Source of the DNA: Clostridium manihotivorum
Lineage (GTDB): Bacteria; Bacillota; Clostridia; Clostridiales; Clostridiaceae
NCBI RefSeq assembly: GCF_004015185.1
Contig: NZ_CP025746.1
Span: forward strand, 1,629,776 to 1,693,775
Length of the DNA: 64,000 nt
Direction: 5' to 3'
Numbering within the stretch: the stretch's first letter is position 1; every line of letters starts with the position of its first letter. The translations under genes were made by a program, and so were the position numbers. The notes below the pieces were generated by a model that saw only the letters and a list, made by a program, of their open reading frames with translations, did no database searches and had not been told where the DNA came from. This document shows, piece by piece, positions 1 to 8,554 of this stretch.

Positions 1-85
1 TGTGAATATATGTAATTATTCTTAATAATTGTAATAATAATTAAGCTTATTAATAGATATTTAGTTTCAAATTTGGGGTGAAAAG

Positions 86-481
86 ATGTATTATTATTTT
101 AGGTATTATAGAAAAAAAGCTATTATAAGAAATATAATTAAAGGATACATCGGAGTTGACGAACTTACATACATGATGAGAGAGTACATGGATATTAATG
201 AAAATATAGGTGTAGAAAATAAAATTTTAGTTCTTGATACCTCAAATTTAGAGCTTATAAAGTCTGAAGTAACTGATATGTATTGTGAGTTTTTGGTAAG
301 TCTCTCAAAAGAAAAGTGGAGTATTTCTATAATAATATTACCTAAATCTATAATAGGAAGTTATCAGCTTAAGAAGTTTATTAAGAAGTCAGGAATTAAT
401 CCTGTATTCGTAAATAATAATAAAGAAGCTATTAATGTAATCAAAGATTTTAGTAGAAATAAATACCAAAATTGTATTTAA
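86..481 (+). CDS. Hypothetical protein, 131 aa
   Basis: I do not recognise this protein. The start is supported by a GGGGTG ribosome site at 75-80, five bases before the ATG. There is no signal peptide and no obvious membrane segment. The N-terminus is Tyr/Arg/Lys-rich (about residues 1-20). The middle alternates short hydrophobic strands (KILVLDTSNLELI, then ISIIILPKSIIG) with polar helices, a pattern seen in small alpha/beta folds such as STAS-like domains, but no signature motif is visible. It lies just upstream of a spore protein gene on the same strand with 92 bases between, so sporulation linkage is possible but unproven. Confidence 0.6.
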   Translation: MYYYFRYYRKKAIIRNIIKGYIGVDELTYMMREYMDINENIGVENKILVLDTSNLELIKSEVTDMYCEFLVSLSKEKWSISIIILPKSIIGSYQLKKFIKKSGINPVFVNNNKEAINVIKDFSRNKYQNCI

Positions 482-573
482 TTAAATAGACTATAAATTT
501 TCTTTGTGGTTAATATAATAGTGTAAACAGAAGTTGTTTACTAACCACTTCAAAACCAAAGGAGGAATGAGAT

Positions 574-771
574 ATGTCAAGGTCAAGAAAATTAGTTCCT
601 GAGGCGAGCCAAGGTTTATCAAAGTTTAAATCAGAAGTAGCAAGAGAACTAGGAATTCCATTAAGTGATTATAATGGAGATTTGACATCGAGACAATGTG
701 GTTCCATCGGTGGAGAAATGGTGAAAAGAATGGTAGAGGAATACGAGGGCCACTTAACTACTAGATCATAA
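574..771 (+). CDS. Alpha/beta-type small acid-soluble spore protein (SASP)
   Basis: A 65-residue DNA-binding protein of the alpha/beta SASP family, which coats and protects DNA in the dormant spore and is degraded at germination. The family signatures are clear: LVPEA near residue 7, the FKSEVARELGI segment at 18-28, where the germination protease would cut after Glu21, and the DLTSRQ-GS-GGEMVKRMVEEYE block at 36-58. A strong AGGAGG site precedes the ATG. One oddity is Cys42 in RQCGSIGG, where the family usually has Asn. The family is normally made under the forespore factor sigma-G; I could not assign that promoter with confidence. A tiny ORF and a terminator follow. Confidence 0.95.
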   Translation: MSRSRKLVPEASQGLSKFKSEVARELGIPLSDYNGDLTSRQCGSIGGEMVKRMVEEYEGHLTTRS

Positions 772-841
772 TCACAGTGGATTAAAATCTTTGCAGGTGA
801 ATCGTAAGCAAAGTAATCTGACCTAAAAGGGAGGAGTTACT

Positions 842-871
842 ATGGGTAATGATGTACCACCAGGAAGATAG
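842..871 (+). CDS. Candidate 9-codon ORF (MGNDVPPGR)
   Basis: ATG is preceded at ideal distance by GGGAGGAG (829-836) and followed after nine codons by TAG. It sits between the SASP gene and the terminator at 885-912, so it should be on the SASP transcript. Upstream, CTTTGC (789-794) can pair with GCAAAG (808-813). Function unknown; it may be a real micropeptide or a chance ORF. Confidence 0.35.
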   Translation: MGNDVPPGR

Positions 872-884
872 TATTCTAATACCG

Positions 885-912
885 GAGGCACAAGAAATTG
901 TGCCTCTTTAAT
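885..912 (+). terminator. Intrinsic terminator after SASP / micro-ORF
   Basis: Nine-base perfect stem GAGGCACAA / TTGTGCCTC with a GAAA tetraloop, followed by a T-rich tract. Confidence 0.85.
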
Positions 913-967
913 ATTTTATCAAGTTTTTTATTCTTCTTAAATTCTTATTAATAGGGAGGATTAATTT

Positions 968-1186
968 ATGAACTGGAAAAGAGGTATAGTTACTTTCGAC
1001 GATGGTTCAAGTTATGACAGCGAATTTTTGGTAAATGAAGAAGGACAGATTTATAATGTTAAGGTTTTTAAAAATGGAGAAGCCATAAAAGAAGTGGAGG
1101 CAGAAGAATTTGCAGAGAAGCTTGGAAAGAGTGTAGAAGATATTTATCCCTACAAAGCATCCTTTGGAGAAAATATATACAAGTAG
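968..1186 (+). CDS. Small hypothetical protein, 72 aa
   Basis: Unrecognised, acidic, cytosolic-looking protein. The start has an AGGGAGGA site ending about eight bases before the ATG. It opens with a beta-rich stretch (RGIVTFDDGSSYDSEFLV), followed by an acidic helix rich in Glu (EVEAEEFAEKLG). There are no Cys residues, no membrane segment and no known motif. It has its own terminator just downstream (1297-1320) and another just upstream, so it is probably a monocistronic unit. It could be a small conserved clostridial protein, but nothing in the sequence gives a job. Confidence 0.65.
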   Translation: MNWKRGIVTFDDGSSYDSEFLVNEEGQIYNVKVFKNGEAIKEVEAEEFAEKLGKSVEDIYPYKASFGENIYK

Positions 1187-1296
1187 AGGATTGTTGGTGT
1201 AAATCTTCGCTATGCCTATATTGTTTTATAACTATTGGTTATTGGTTTATATAAAGTTATATTTAATACGTTTAGATTATAAGTTTATCTACTTAA

Positions 1297-1322
1297 AAAG
1301 AGGCATAGCCTCTTTTTTTTAA
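1297..1322 (+). terminator. Intrinsic terminator
   Basis: AAAGAGGC / GCCTCTTT stem with an ATA loop and a run of eight or more T. Confidence 0.9.
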
Positions 1323-1394
1323 TTTTCATTTATGCTAAAATGAGAACAAAAGTTCGTTGTGTGTGATGATTAAGCTGTTTTTTTGGAGGAGCAT

Positions 1395-2534
1395 ATGAAT
1401 AAGATAAAAATATTGCATTGTAGTGATTTACACTTTGACACGCCTTTTTCAGACTTACCAATTGATGTGTCAGAGCAAAGAAAAGAAGAGCTTCAAGAAA
1501 CTTTTAGCTCAGTTATTGAACTTGCTAGTAAAGAGAGTGTAGATGCTGTTCTATTGGCAGGTGATATTTTTGATAACTTAAGAGTGAGAAAGAGTACGTT
1601 AGATTTTTTAAGAAAAAGATTTGAAAGTATCCCTAATATAGATATATTTATTTCTCCAGGAAATCACGACCCAATAAACAGTAGATCTTTTTATAAGATG
1701 ATAGACTGGCCGTCTAACGTTCACATATTTGATTCAGGGTTTAGCAGTTATGTAATTAAGGATAAAAATGTAGTAGTGTACGGAGCAGGCTTTACAACTA
1801 ACTATATTAAGAAGTCCATGCTTATGGATTTTAAAATCTTAGAAGAACATAAAAACTTTATAAAGTTAATGGTTCTTCATGGAGAAGTTGCTGCATCGAA
1901 TTCTTTAAACGAGTATAATCCAATAACTGTTGAAGATATAGGAAATTCTTCAATGAATTATGTAGCCCTAGGACATAAACATCAATTTTCAGAAATTAAG
2001 AGATCTAGAAATACTCTTTATGCATATTGCGGGTGCCCTGAAGGTAGAGGTTTTGATGAATTAGGACAGAAAGGGATCATTATAGGGGAAATAGGTGAAG
2101 GCTATAGCAATCTCAGGTTCGTTCCAATGAATAAGAGAAGTTATAACATTCAAAATATCAATGTAACTAATATTACAAACTATGAAGATATAAAGATTAA
2201 AGTATTAGAAGTAATAAATAAGGATAGTAGGGAGAAGGATTTATATAAAATTGTTCTCACTGGTGAGCTTGAAGAAGAATTTAACTTAGATATAGAGGTT
2301 TTAACTAATAAATTAAGTGAATACTTTTATTTTGTAAAGGTTGAGGATTCTACTAAAATTAAACTTAATGTAAATGAGGTAACAGTAGAAAATTCTATTA
2401 AAGGAATATTCGCTAAGAAATTAATGGAGAAGCTAGGTAGTTGCGAAGAAGATGAAAAAGATATATATGAACTAGCTTTAAAATTTGGAATACAAAGTCT
2501 TTCTGAAGGAGAGATTGTAATAGATGATAATTAA
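1395..2534 (+). CDS. yhaO: YhaO/SbcD-type DNA repair exonuclease (metallophosphoesterase)
   Basis: A 379-residue calcineurin-like phosphoesterase, the nuclease partner of an SMC-like ATPase. Visible metal-binding motifs in order are SDLHFD (Asp11 and His13 near the N-terminus), LAGDIFDN, GNHDP, LHGEVA and LGHKHQF, matching the Mre11/SbcD/YhaO pattern. The ATG at 1395 is chosen because GGAGGA (1385-1390) lies five bases before it; an in-frame TTG at 1383 is too early. The gene overlaps the next one by 11 bases, so the two are translationally coupled and likely form one complex. The C-terminal half (from about residue 260) is acidic and is probably the partner-binding region. Confidence 0.88.
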   Translation: MNKIKILHCSDLHFDTPFSDLPIDVSEQRKEELQETFSSVIELASKESVDAVLLAGDIFDNLRVRKSTLDFLRKRFESIPNIDIFISPGNHDPINSRSFYKMIDWPSNVHIFDSGFSSYVIKDKNVVVYGAGFTTNYIKKSMLMDFKILEEHKNFIKLMVLHGEVAASNSLNEYNPITVEDIGNSSMNYVALGHKHQFSEIKRSRNTLYAYCGCPEGRGFDELGQKGIIIGEIGEGYSNLRFVPMNKRSYNIQNINVTNITNYEDIKIKVLEVINKDSREKDLYKIVLTGELEEEFNLDIEVLTNKLSEYFYFVKVEDSTKIKLNVNEVTVENSIKGIFAKKLMEKLGSCEEDEKDIYELALKFGIQSLSEGEIVIDDN

Positions 2535-5301
2535 AAGGATAAATGTAACAAGGTTTGGAAAGGTTGTAGAAAAAAATATTGATTTTGAAGATGGATTTAA
2601 TATTATTTATGGAGAAAATGAATCAGGAAAAAGTACTCTTCAAACCTTTATAAAGGCATGTTTTTATGGTCTTAGCAGTAAAAGAATTAAGGATTTGAGG
2701 GAAAATGAAAGATTAAGATATTTATCAATTAATGATAATAAAGCAGAGGGACAAATTGATTTTAGTTATAGAGGAAATGAGTACTTAATAAGAAGAACTT
2801 TTGGTAGTACTAAAAAAGAAGATACTATTCAGGCAATAGATTCAATAACAGGTGAAGAGATTGAAGCTATGAACAACGATGGGGTAGGGAAGTATATTTT
2901 TGATGTTAACTCTCAGGCGTTTGAAAATACCCTTTTTATTAGGCAACTTAGCGGTGATGTGAAAAATTCAAAAGAAGATGATATTATTCATAAGATCAGT
3001 AACTCATTTCAAACAGGAAATGAAAATATATCCTACCAAAAAGCAAAGAATACCTTAGAGCAATACAAGAAGAGCTTGGTAACCCAAAGAAAAGGCGGAA
3101 AGTTAGATCTGCTTAGGATTAGATATGATAATCTTTTGGAGGAAAGAAACAATGCCTTTAAGCTAGCAGAAGCTAATTTGGATAATGAAAAGATGTATAT
3201 TGAGCTTAACTCAAAAAAGGAAAAACTAGAGATAGCTATAAAAAAGCTAGAAATATATAAGAAGCATTTGAAGAGGCTTAAATTAAAAGAAGAGTATAGT
3301 GAGATAACCGAATATCTAAAGAAAAGTCAAGAGTTAAAAAAACAAAAAGAAGAGTATGAACATAATCTGGCTTCTGACAATGGAGTAGTAGATTATCACT
3401 TCTTAGACGAACTTCAAGAGGAGACTGTTGGTATATTTAATTTATTAGACACCTACAATCAAAGGCTTGAAGAAGAGAGAACATTGCTAGAAGAATTAGA
3501 GGCTAAAAGAAATTATTTGAGCTTATATAGCAGTTTTAAGAACTTTGATTCTGATATTGACGAGAAAGTAATAAAAGTATCTATGGAACAAAGGCATATA
3601 GAAGAAAAAATATCCACAGTACTAGATACAAATGAAGAAATAAGCAGAATAGAGATGGAAATAGAGAGTAAGATAGGTAGCTTGAAAGATTATAATATTA
3701 TTAAAGAGCAAAGGGATAATATAGATACTCTTCTCAACAGCTACGAGGAAAGTTTGAAGGAATTAAAATTTCTAATTGATAGACAGTCAAAAGTGGAGTT
3801 TAGTGAAATGGACTTGAAAAGATTTAAACTTAAAGACCTTTCTTCTAAAATAGTAGCTGTACTTATGGTGATTTTGGCCGCTGTATTCTTATTACTAGGT
3901 TCATTAAGAGTAATACCATTAGGAATATCTATGACTGTAGCATTAGGTTTAATGGTGATTTCTATGATAACCTATATATTTACAAATAAAAATAAGTATT
4001 CTTTACAACAAGCAATAAATAATATAAAAGAACAAGGTGAGATAGATAGACTGAGGGACGCTGTAGAAGGATATGAAAAAAAGTTGAACGGATACTTTGA
4101 TATTTCAGAGAGTTCAAATTACATAGACTTCAAAAAATATCTAAACTCTTTTGATAATTATAAAAATGAGATTAAGGTTTTAGAAGCTGTAATTAATGAA
4201 AAAAAGAATAGTATTAAAAATATAAATATATATGAACTAGAAGATGTTGCTATACAAAATGAAAAAATTATAAATTCGGTTTTATCTATAACTAAAAGCA
4301 GTAACGTAGAAGAATTTGTTCAAAATATGAAACAGTATCAAATTATTAATCAAGAAGTTTTAGAACTAAATAATAGAGCAGAGGCAATTAGAAAAAATAT
4401 AGAATATATTTTAAGTGATATCGAACAAAAAAAACAAGCTGTATATACAAAACTAAGAGCTTTATCACTGGAGCATATAAGGTTGGAAGACATAATCGAG
4501 GAGGTAAAGAATTTAAGGTTTAAATTACAGCAGAGAGAAGAACTTATAGTGAGACTTAATTCTATAGAAGAAACTTATAAAGTGCTTTTAAAGGATAGAG
4601 ATATACAAGCTATTGAGGAAGAAATAAAGGAAATAATTAATGATACTAATGAGTTTTCTTATGAAAATGAAGAAGATATAGAAAATGAGATTAAGGTTAA
4701 ACAAGTAGAATTATTAAATGTTGAAAAATCTATTAAAGATATAGAATATAGCATTAAAAATATATTTTTAAGTAGTAGAAGACTGGATGTTATAGAACAG
4801 GATATAGAATTAGTAGAAAAACAAATAAAAGAATATGAAAGAAAAGTTAAAGCCATTGAGATTGCTCAAGAAGTGATGGATGAATCCTTTAAAGAAATAC
4901 AAAAAAGTTTTGGGCCTATCTTAAATCAAAAAGTGGCAACTATATTAAGTAAAATAACTATGGGAAAATACGAAGATGTAAAGGTAACTGAAAATTTCGA
5001 TATAACTGTGAAACAAAGCGTTGATGGAAGATATATAAAAGCTGAATATCTAAGTAATGGTGCATGGGATCAAGCGTATATAGCTTTAAGGCTAGCACTT
5101 ATTGATATGATATTTGAGGATAAGAATGTTCCTATAATTTTAGATGATGCTTTTGTACAATATGATGATATGAGAATAAAAAATATCCTTGATTATCTAT
5201 ATGATATTTCATATAAAAGGCAGGTACTATTGTTTACCTGTCAAAGAAGAGAAGTTGATATCTTATCTGACAGAGAAAAGGTAAATGTAATAAACCTATA
5301 A
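2524..5301 (+). CDS. yhaN: YhaN-type SMC-like ATPase
   Basis: A 925-residue Rad50/SbcC-like ATPase paired with the upstream nuclease. Walker A GENESGKST is at 30-38. Long Glu/Lys-rich coiled-coil segments fill about 180-430 and 490-800. A signature-like LSNGAWDQAYIALRLAL lies near 843, and Walker B VPIILDDAFVQYDD near 869-880. Two hydrophobic segments near 440-488 interrupt the coiled coil, as in Bacillus YhaN, so the ATPase heads may be tethered to the membrane at the middle of the arm. It overlaps yhaO and ends at 5301, before an independent promoter. The length is close to the family norm of about 960. Confidence 0.88.
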   Translation: MIIKRINVTRFGKVVEKNIDFEDGFNIIYGENESGKSTLQTFIKACFYGLSSKRIKDLRENERLRYLSINDNKAEGQIDFSYRGNEYLIRRTFGSTKKEDTIQAIDSITGEEIEAMNNDGVGKYIFDVNSQAFENTLFIRQLSGDVKNSKEDDIIHKISNSFQTGNENISYQKAKNTLEQYKKSLVTQRKGGKLDLLRIRYDNLLEERNNAFKLAEANLDNEKMYIELNSKKEKLEIAIKKLEIYKKHLKRLKLKEEYSEITEYLKKSQELKKQKEEYEHNLASDNGVVDYHFLDELQEETVGIFNLLDTYNQRLEEERTLLEELEAKRNYLSLYSSFKNFDSDIDEKVIKVSMEQRHIEEKISTVLDTNEEISRIEMEIESKIGSLKDYNIIKEQRDNIDTLLNSYEESLKELKFLIDRQSKVEFSEMDLKRFKLKDLSSKIVAVLMVILAAVFLLLGSLRVIPLGISMTVALGLMVISMITYIFTNKNKYSLQQAINNIKEQGEIDRLRDAVEGYEKKLNGYFDISESSNYIDFKKYLNSFDNYKNEIKVLEAVINEKKNSIKNINIYELEDVAIQNEKIINSVLSITKSSNVEEFVQNMKQYQIINQEVLELNNRAEAIRKNIEYILSDIEQKKQAVYTKLRALSLEHIRLEDIIEEVKNLRFKLQQREELIVRLNSIEETYKVLLKDRDIQAIEEEIKEIINDTNEFSYENEEDIENEIKVKQVELLNVEKSIKDIEYSIKNIFLSSRRLDVIEQDIELVEKQIKEYERKVKAIEIAQEVMDESFKEIQKSFGPILNQKVATILSKITMGKYEDVKVTENFDITVKQSVDGRYIKAEYLSNGAWDQAYIALRLALIDMIFEDKNVPIILDDAFVQYDDMRIKNILDYLYDISYKRQVLLFTCQRREVDILSDREKVNVINL

Positions 5302-5328
5302 AATATTAATGAATTTTGTAGTCTAATA

Positions 5329-5357
5329 TTGACAATACTCTTTATAGATTGTATACT
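5329..5357 (+). promoter_or_regulatory. SigA-type promoter of the ZnuA-like gene
   Basis: TTGACA (5329-5334), 17-base spacer, TATACT (5352-5357). One of the best consensus promoters in the window. Confidence 0.8.
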
Positions 5358-5368
5358 TTTTAAGGAAA

Positions 5369-5383
5369 TGCAAATCATTTGCA
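5369..5383 (+). promoter_or_regulatory. 7-1-7 palindrome, candidate Fur-family (Zur-like) operator
   Basis: TGCAAATCATTTGCA is a perfect 7-1-7 inverted repeat, the geometry of Fur, Zur and PerR boxes. It lies 12 bases after the -10 element, at or just downstream of the expected transcription start, and immediately before the ribosome site of a zinc-binding lipoprotein gene. The position suits repression. Confidence 0.55.
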
Positions 5384-5397
5384 AAAGGAGTGCCGGT

Positions 5398-6294
5398 ATG
5401 AATAAAAGAAGAGCTTTGTCAAAAGTAATTTTTGGAGTAATTGTTGTATCTTTATCAGTAGCCTTGATAGGATGTACAAAAAAAACAGAGCAAAAGAATG
5501 ATGAAAAACTAAAGGTGACAGTTTCAATAAATCCTCTTAAGGAATTTGCACAGGCTATAGGTGGAGATAAAATAGATATAAATATGATGGTACCTGAGGG
5601 CATGGAACCTCATGATTTTGAGCCAAAGAGTAAAGATCTTATTGAATTAAATAAGTCGCAGATATTTATATATAATGGTCTTGGTATGGAAGAGTGGCTA
5701 GATAAAGTTACAGATACTATAGAGGATAAGGATAAAATCCAGCTGATAGATAGTTCAAAGGGGATAGAGGCAATAAAAACAGCGGGTAAAATAGACCCTC
5801 ATATTTGGCTTAGTCTAAAAAATGCTAAGATACAATCTAATAATATAAAAGAAGCTTTAATAAAAGCTGATGCAAAAAATAAAGATTATTATGAGAAAAA
5901 TTATAAGGACTTCTCAGAAAAGCTAGATAAGCTTTATTCTGACAATGTTAGCAGGTTTAAAGAGCTTAGCAATAAGGATTTCGTAACAGGGCATGAGGCC
6001 TTTGGATATTTATGCAGAGACTTTGGACTTACTCAAAAAAGTGTGGAAGATGTATTTGGTGAAGGAGAAATAACTCCCCAGAAACTTAAAGAATTAGTAG
6101 AATTCTGCAAAACAAACAAAGTAAAAACTATATTTGCTGAGCAATTAGCTAGTCCTAAAGTATCAGAAACCTTAGCAAATGAAGTTGGAGCTAATGTTCA
6201 AAGTATATATACTATTGAAAGCAAAGAAGATAATAAGGATTATTATGAAAGTATGAAAGATAATCTTGATAAAATATATAATAGTCTAAAGTAA
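5398..6294 (+). CDS. Metal ABC transporter substrate-binding lipoprotein (ZnuA-like)
   Basis: A 298-residue surface lipoprotein of the cluster A-I zinc/manganese binding family. The leader ends in a lipobox, LIGC, at about residue 23. Metal-ligand motifs are visible: PEGMEPHDFEP with its His, DPHIW, VTGHEAFGYLCRDFGL, and a late Asp/Glu-rich region. The usual His-rich loop of zinc-specific ZnuA is absent, so manganese cannot be excluded. The ATG at 5398 follows AAAGGAG; the more upstream in-frame start lies inside the promoter. No permease or ATPase genes adjoin it, so it must work with components encoded elsewhere. A terminator follows at 6298-6384. Confidence 0.88.
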   Translation: MNKRRALSKVIFGVIVVSLSVALIGCTKKTEQKNDEKLKVTVSINPLKEFAQAIGGDKIDINMMVPEGMEPHDFEPKSKDLIELNKSQIFIYNGLGMEEWLDKVTDTIEDKDKIQLIDSSKGIEAIKTAGKIDPHIWLSLKNAKIQSNNIKEALIKADAKNKDYYEKNYKDFSEKLDKLYSDNVSRFKELSNKDFVTGHEAFGYLCRDFGLTQKSVEDVFGEGEITPQKLKELVEFCKTNKVKTIFAEQLASPKVSETLANEVGANVQSIYTIESKEDNKDYYESMKDNLDKIYNSLK

Positions 6295-6297
6295 CTG

Positions 6298-6384
6298 AAG
6301 ATTATGAGACATTACTATGTATATAACTGGTGTATTAAAACGAGTTATATATACTTGTGGTAATAGTCTCATAATCTTTTTTAC
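6298..6384 (+). terminator. Long-stem intrinsic terminator
   Basis: AAGATTATGAGAC pairs with GTCTCATAATCTT. An inner stem TATATAACT / AGTTATATA extends the hairpin, and a T-run follows. The total hairpin is about 80 bases, much longer than usual. Confidence 0.85.
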
Positions 6385-6605
6385 TATTTAAAAGCTTCTA
6401 TTAGATAAAGTTACATATGATTATACAATATAGGATTTAAATACTAATTTGAGCGCAATAATAAAAATGAATGGTATATGACTTTCTAGAGAAAATAACC
6501 TGTTTCATAGAAGACAAATGCAGAAAAAAGAAAAGAAAACTATATATTTAGTTACACAATATGTTAAAATTTATTTAGTTAAGTGAAGAACTTGGGAGGT
6601 ATTAG
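6385..6605. other. Intergenic, no gene seen
   Basis: Together with the preceding terminator this gives about 310 bases without a gene. AT-rich; it should hold the promoter of the MutS-like gene, which I could not place. No ORF or repeat recognised. Confidence 0.5.
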
Positions 6606-8396
6606 ATGGATAAAGATTTTTATGAGAAGAGAAAAGCTGAAGGAGTAAAAATATACAAAGAAATATCCTCACAGTGTAATGTGGTAAGTTTATTAAGGCT
6701 AGTTACATTCCTAGTTATTATAGCAATAAGTTTCCTTATTTATTATATTGGGAAGAGCTATATGCTTTATGGTTTATTGATATTATCAATAATTTTATTT
6801 GTATACTTTGTGTATTTACATTCAAAAAAATTAGAAGATAAGTCTAGAAAAGAAAAATATATAGAGATAAATGAACAAAGCATAAAAAGAGTTGTTGGTG
6901 AGTGGAGAAGCTTTGAGGATGATGGAGAAGAATTTTTGGATGTTAATCATCCTTTTATAAATGATCTAGATGTATTTGGTAGAAGTTCCTTGTTTCAATG
7001 GATAAACACTACTAAAACTCTTTATGGTAGAAGGAAACTAGCTTCAATGCTTACTCTAAATGAGTTACCTACTAAAGATGAAGTTTATAATAGGCAAAGT
7101 GCTATAAAAGAACTTGGTGATAATATAGATTTTAGGCAAAAGCTTCAGGTAGAAGGAAGTCTAAAAAAATCAGCTTTAGGAGATACATCCCATTTTTTGA
7201 AATGGTGTAAAGGGAAGAATGATAATATCTTATCGCCTTTAATGAAAATAGCTATTATACTACTACCAGCGGCGTTCATAGCTTTAAGCTTATTATATTT
7301 TTTAACTAGTTACGTTAGGTCTGTATTTCCAGTGGCTGTAGGTATACTTAATTTTATAGTATTAAAATTAGGAAGTAATGAGAGAAATGAAGCATTAGAC
7401 ATAGTGTATGAATTGAAAAGCAGTATATATACTTATTTTAATATGATTAAAATAGTAGAGGATGAGAAGTTTAACAGTGAAAAGTTAAAAGCTATAAAGT
7501 CAAGGCTTATAAATCAAGATTTCAATTTTACTGAAGAGATGAAGGAGCTTAATTCCATTGCTAATAAGATAGCTGATAGGCAGAATATGATTTATATAAT
7601 AATAAATGTAGCTTTGCTTTGGGATTATCACTTATTGACAAGGTTAGAGCACTGGAGAAGGAAAAATAGCCATAGATTAGAAGATTGGCTAGAGGCACTA
7701 GGAGAAATAGAAGCCTTAAGTTCTATTTCTAACATAAGTGGAGATAATGAGAATTGGAATTATGGAGAGATAGTTGAGGACTTATCATTAGAAGGTGAGG
7801 AAGTAAGTCATCCACTACTAGGAAAAAGAGCTGTTTCAAATAGCTTTAAGCTAAACAATCAAAATAGAATAATGTTAGTAACTGGTTCTAATATGTCTGG
7901 GAAAAGTACTTTCCTTAGAACAATTGGAATAAATACAATTCTTACTTATATAGGAGCGCCTGTTAACGGTAAGTCTTATAGCTGCCCGTTAGTAAATATT
8001 TATACATGCATGAGAATAGGGGATAACCTAGAGGAGAATATTTCATCATTCTATGCAGAAATATTAAGAATAAAGAAATTAATAAGTGCTACTGATAGAG
8101 GAGAAAGAGTATTATTCATGCTAGATGAAATATTTAGGGGAACCAATTCTATGGATAGGCATACTGGAGCGGAGATATTAATAAATCAGCTAAGTGAAAG
8201 GGAGGCTATAGGACTTGTTTCTACTCATGACCTTGAACTATGCGACTTAGAAGAAAAAAATAGAAGGATAATAAACTATAATTTTAGGGAACATTACGAT
8301 AATAACGAGATTAAGTTTGACTACAAACTTAGAAAAGGAAAGTCTACTACTAGAAATGCCATATACCTGATGAGAATGGCTGGTATAAACATCTAG
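6606..8396 (+). CDS. Membrane-anchored MutS-family ATPase
   Basis: A 596-residue protein with the MutS core and ATPase domains but no mismatch-recognition N-domain. Residues about 25-72 form two adjacent hydrophobic segments, and another hydrophobic pair lies near 212-250, so it is membrane-associated. The ATPase domain has Walker A GSNMSGKST at 427-435, Walker B with MLDEIFRGTNSMDR, and STHDLELCDLEE. It lacks the Smr nuclease domain of MutS2. The ATG follows GGGAGG. Family members of this kind are common in clostridia and Bacteroidetes but their job is poorly known. It stands alone between terminators. Confidence 0.85.
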   Translation: MDKDFYEKRKAEGVKIYKEISSQCNVVSLLRLVTFLVIIAISFLIYYIGKSYMLYGLLILSIILFVYFVYLHSKKLEDKSRKEKYIEINEQSIKRVVGEWRSFEDDGEEFLDVNHPFINDLDVFGRSSLFQWINTTKTLYGRRKLASMLTLNELPTKDEVYNRQSAIKELGDNIDFRQKLQVEGSLKKSALGDTSHFLKWCKGKNDNILSPLMKIAIILLPAAFIALSLLYFLTSYVRSVFPVAVGILNFIVLKLGSNERNEALDIVYELKSSIYTYFNMIKIVEDEKFNSEKLKAIKSRLINQDFNFTEEMKELNSIANKIADRQNMIYIIINVALLWDYHLLTRLEHWRRKNSHRLEDWLEALGEIEALSSISNISGDNENWNYGEIVEDLSLEGEEVSHPLLGKRAVSNSFKLNNQNRIMLVTGSNMSGKSTFLRTIGINTILTYIGAPVNGKSYSCPLVNIYTCMRIGDNLEENISSFYAEILRIKKLISATDRGERVLFMLDEIFRGTNSMDRHTGAEILINQLSEREAIGLVSTHDLELCDLEEKNRRIINYNFREHYDNNEIKFDYKLRKGKSTTRNAIYLMRMAGINI

Positions 8397-8441
8397 TTAT
8401 TGACAGTAACTATTGATAATAGTAGAATTATACACATATAA

Positions 8442-8474
8442 AGATGTATCGATTCCATTGTGAATGGTACATCT
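8442..8474 (+). repeat. Stem-loop downstream of the MutS-like gene
   Basis: AGATGTA (8442-8448) pairs with TACATCT (8468-8474), with an inner CCAT/ATGG. There is no T-run, so its role is unclear. Confidence 0.5.
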
Positions 8475-8477
8475 ATA

Positions 8478-8524
8478 GCTCCAAAATGTTTTAATTATTA
8501 AGTATACGTTTTGGAGTTTTATTA
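8478..8524 (+). terminator. Intrinsic terminator
   Basis: GCTCCAAAATGT pairs with ACGTTTTGGAG (one G-U pair), followed by TTTTATT. Confidence 0.8.
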
Positions 8525-8554
8525 TATAAATAATTAAAGAGTATATGGTGAAAT

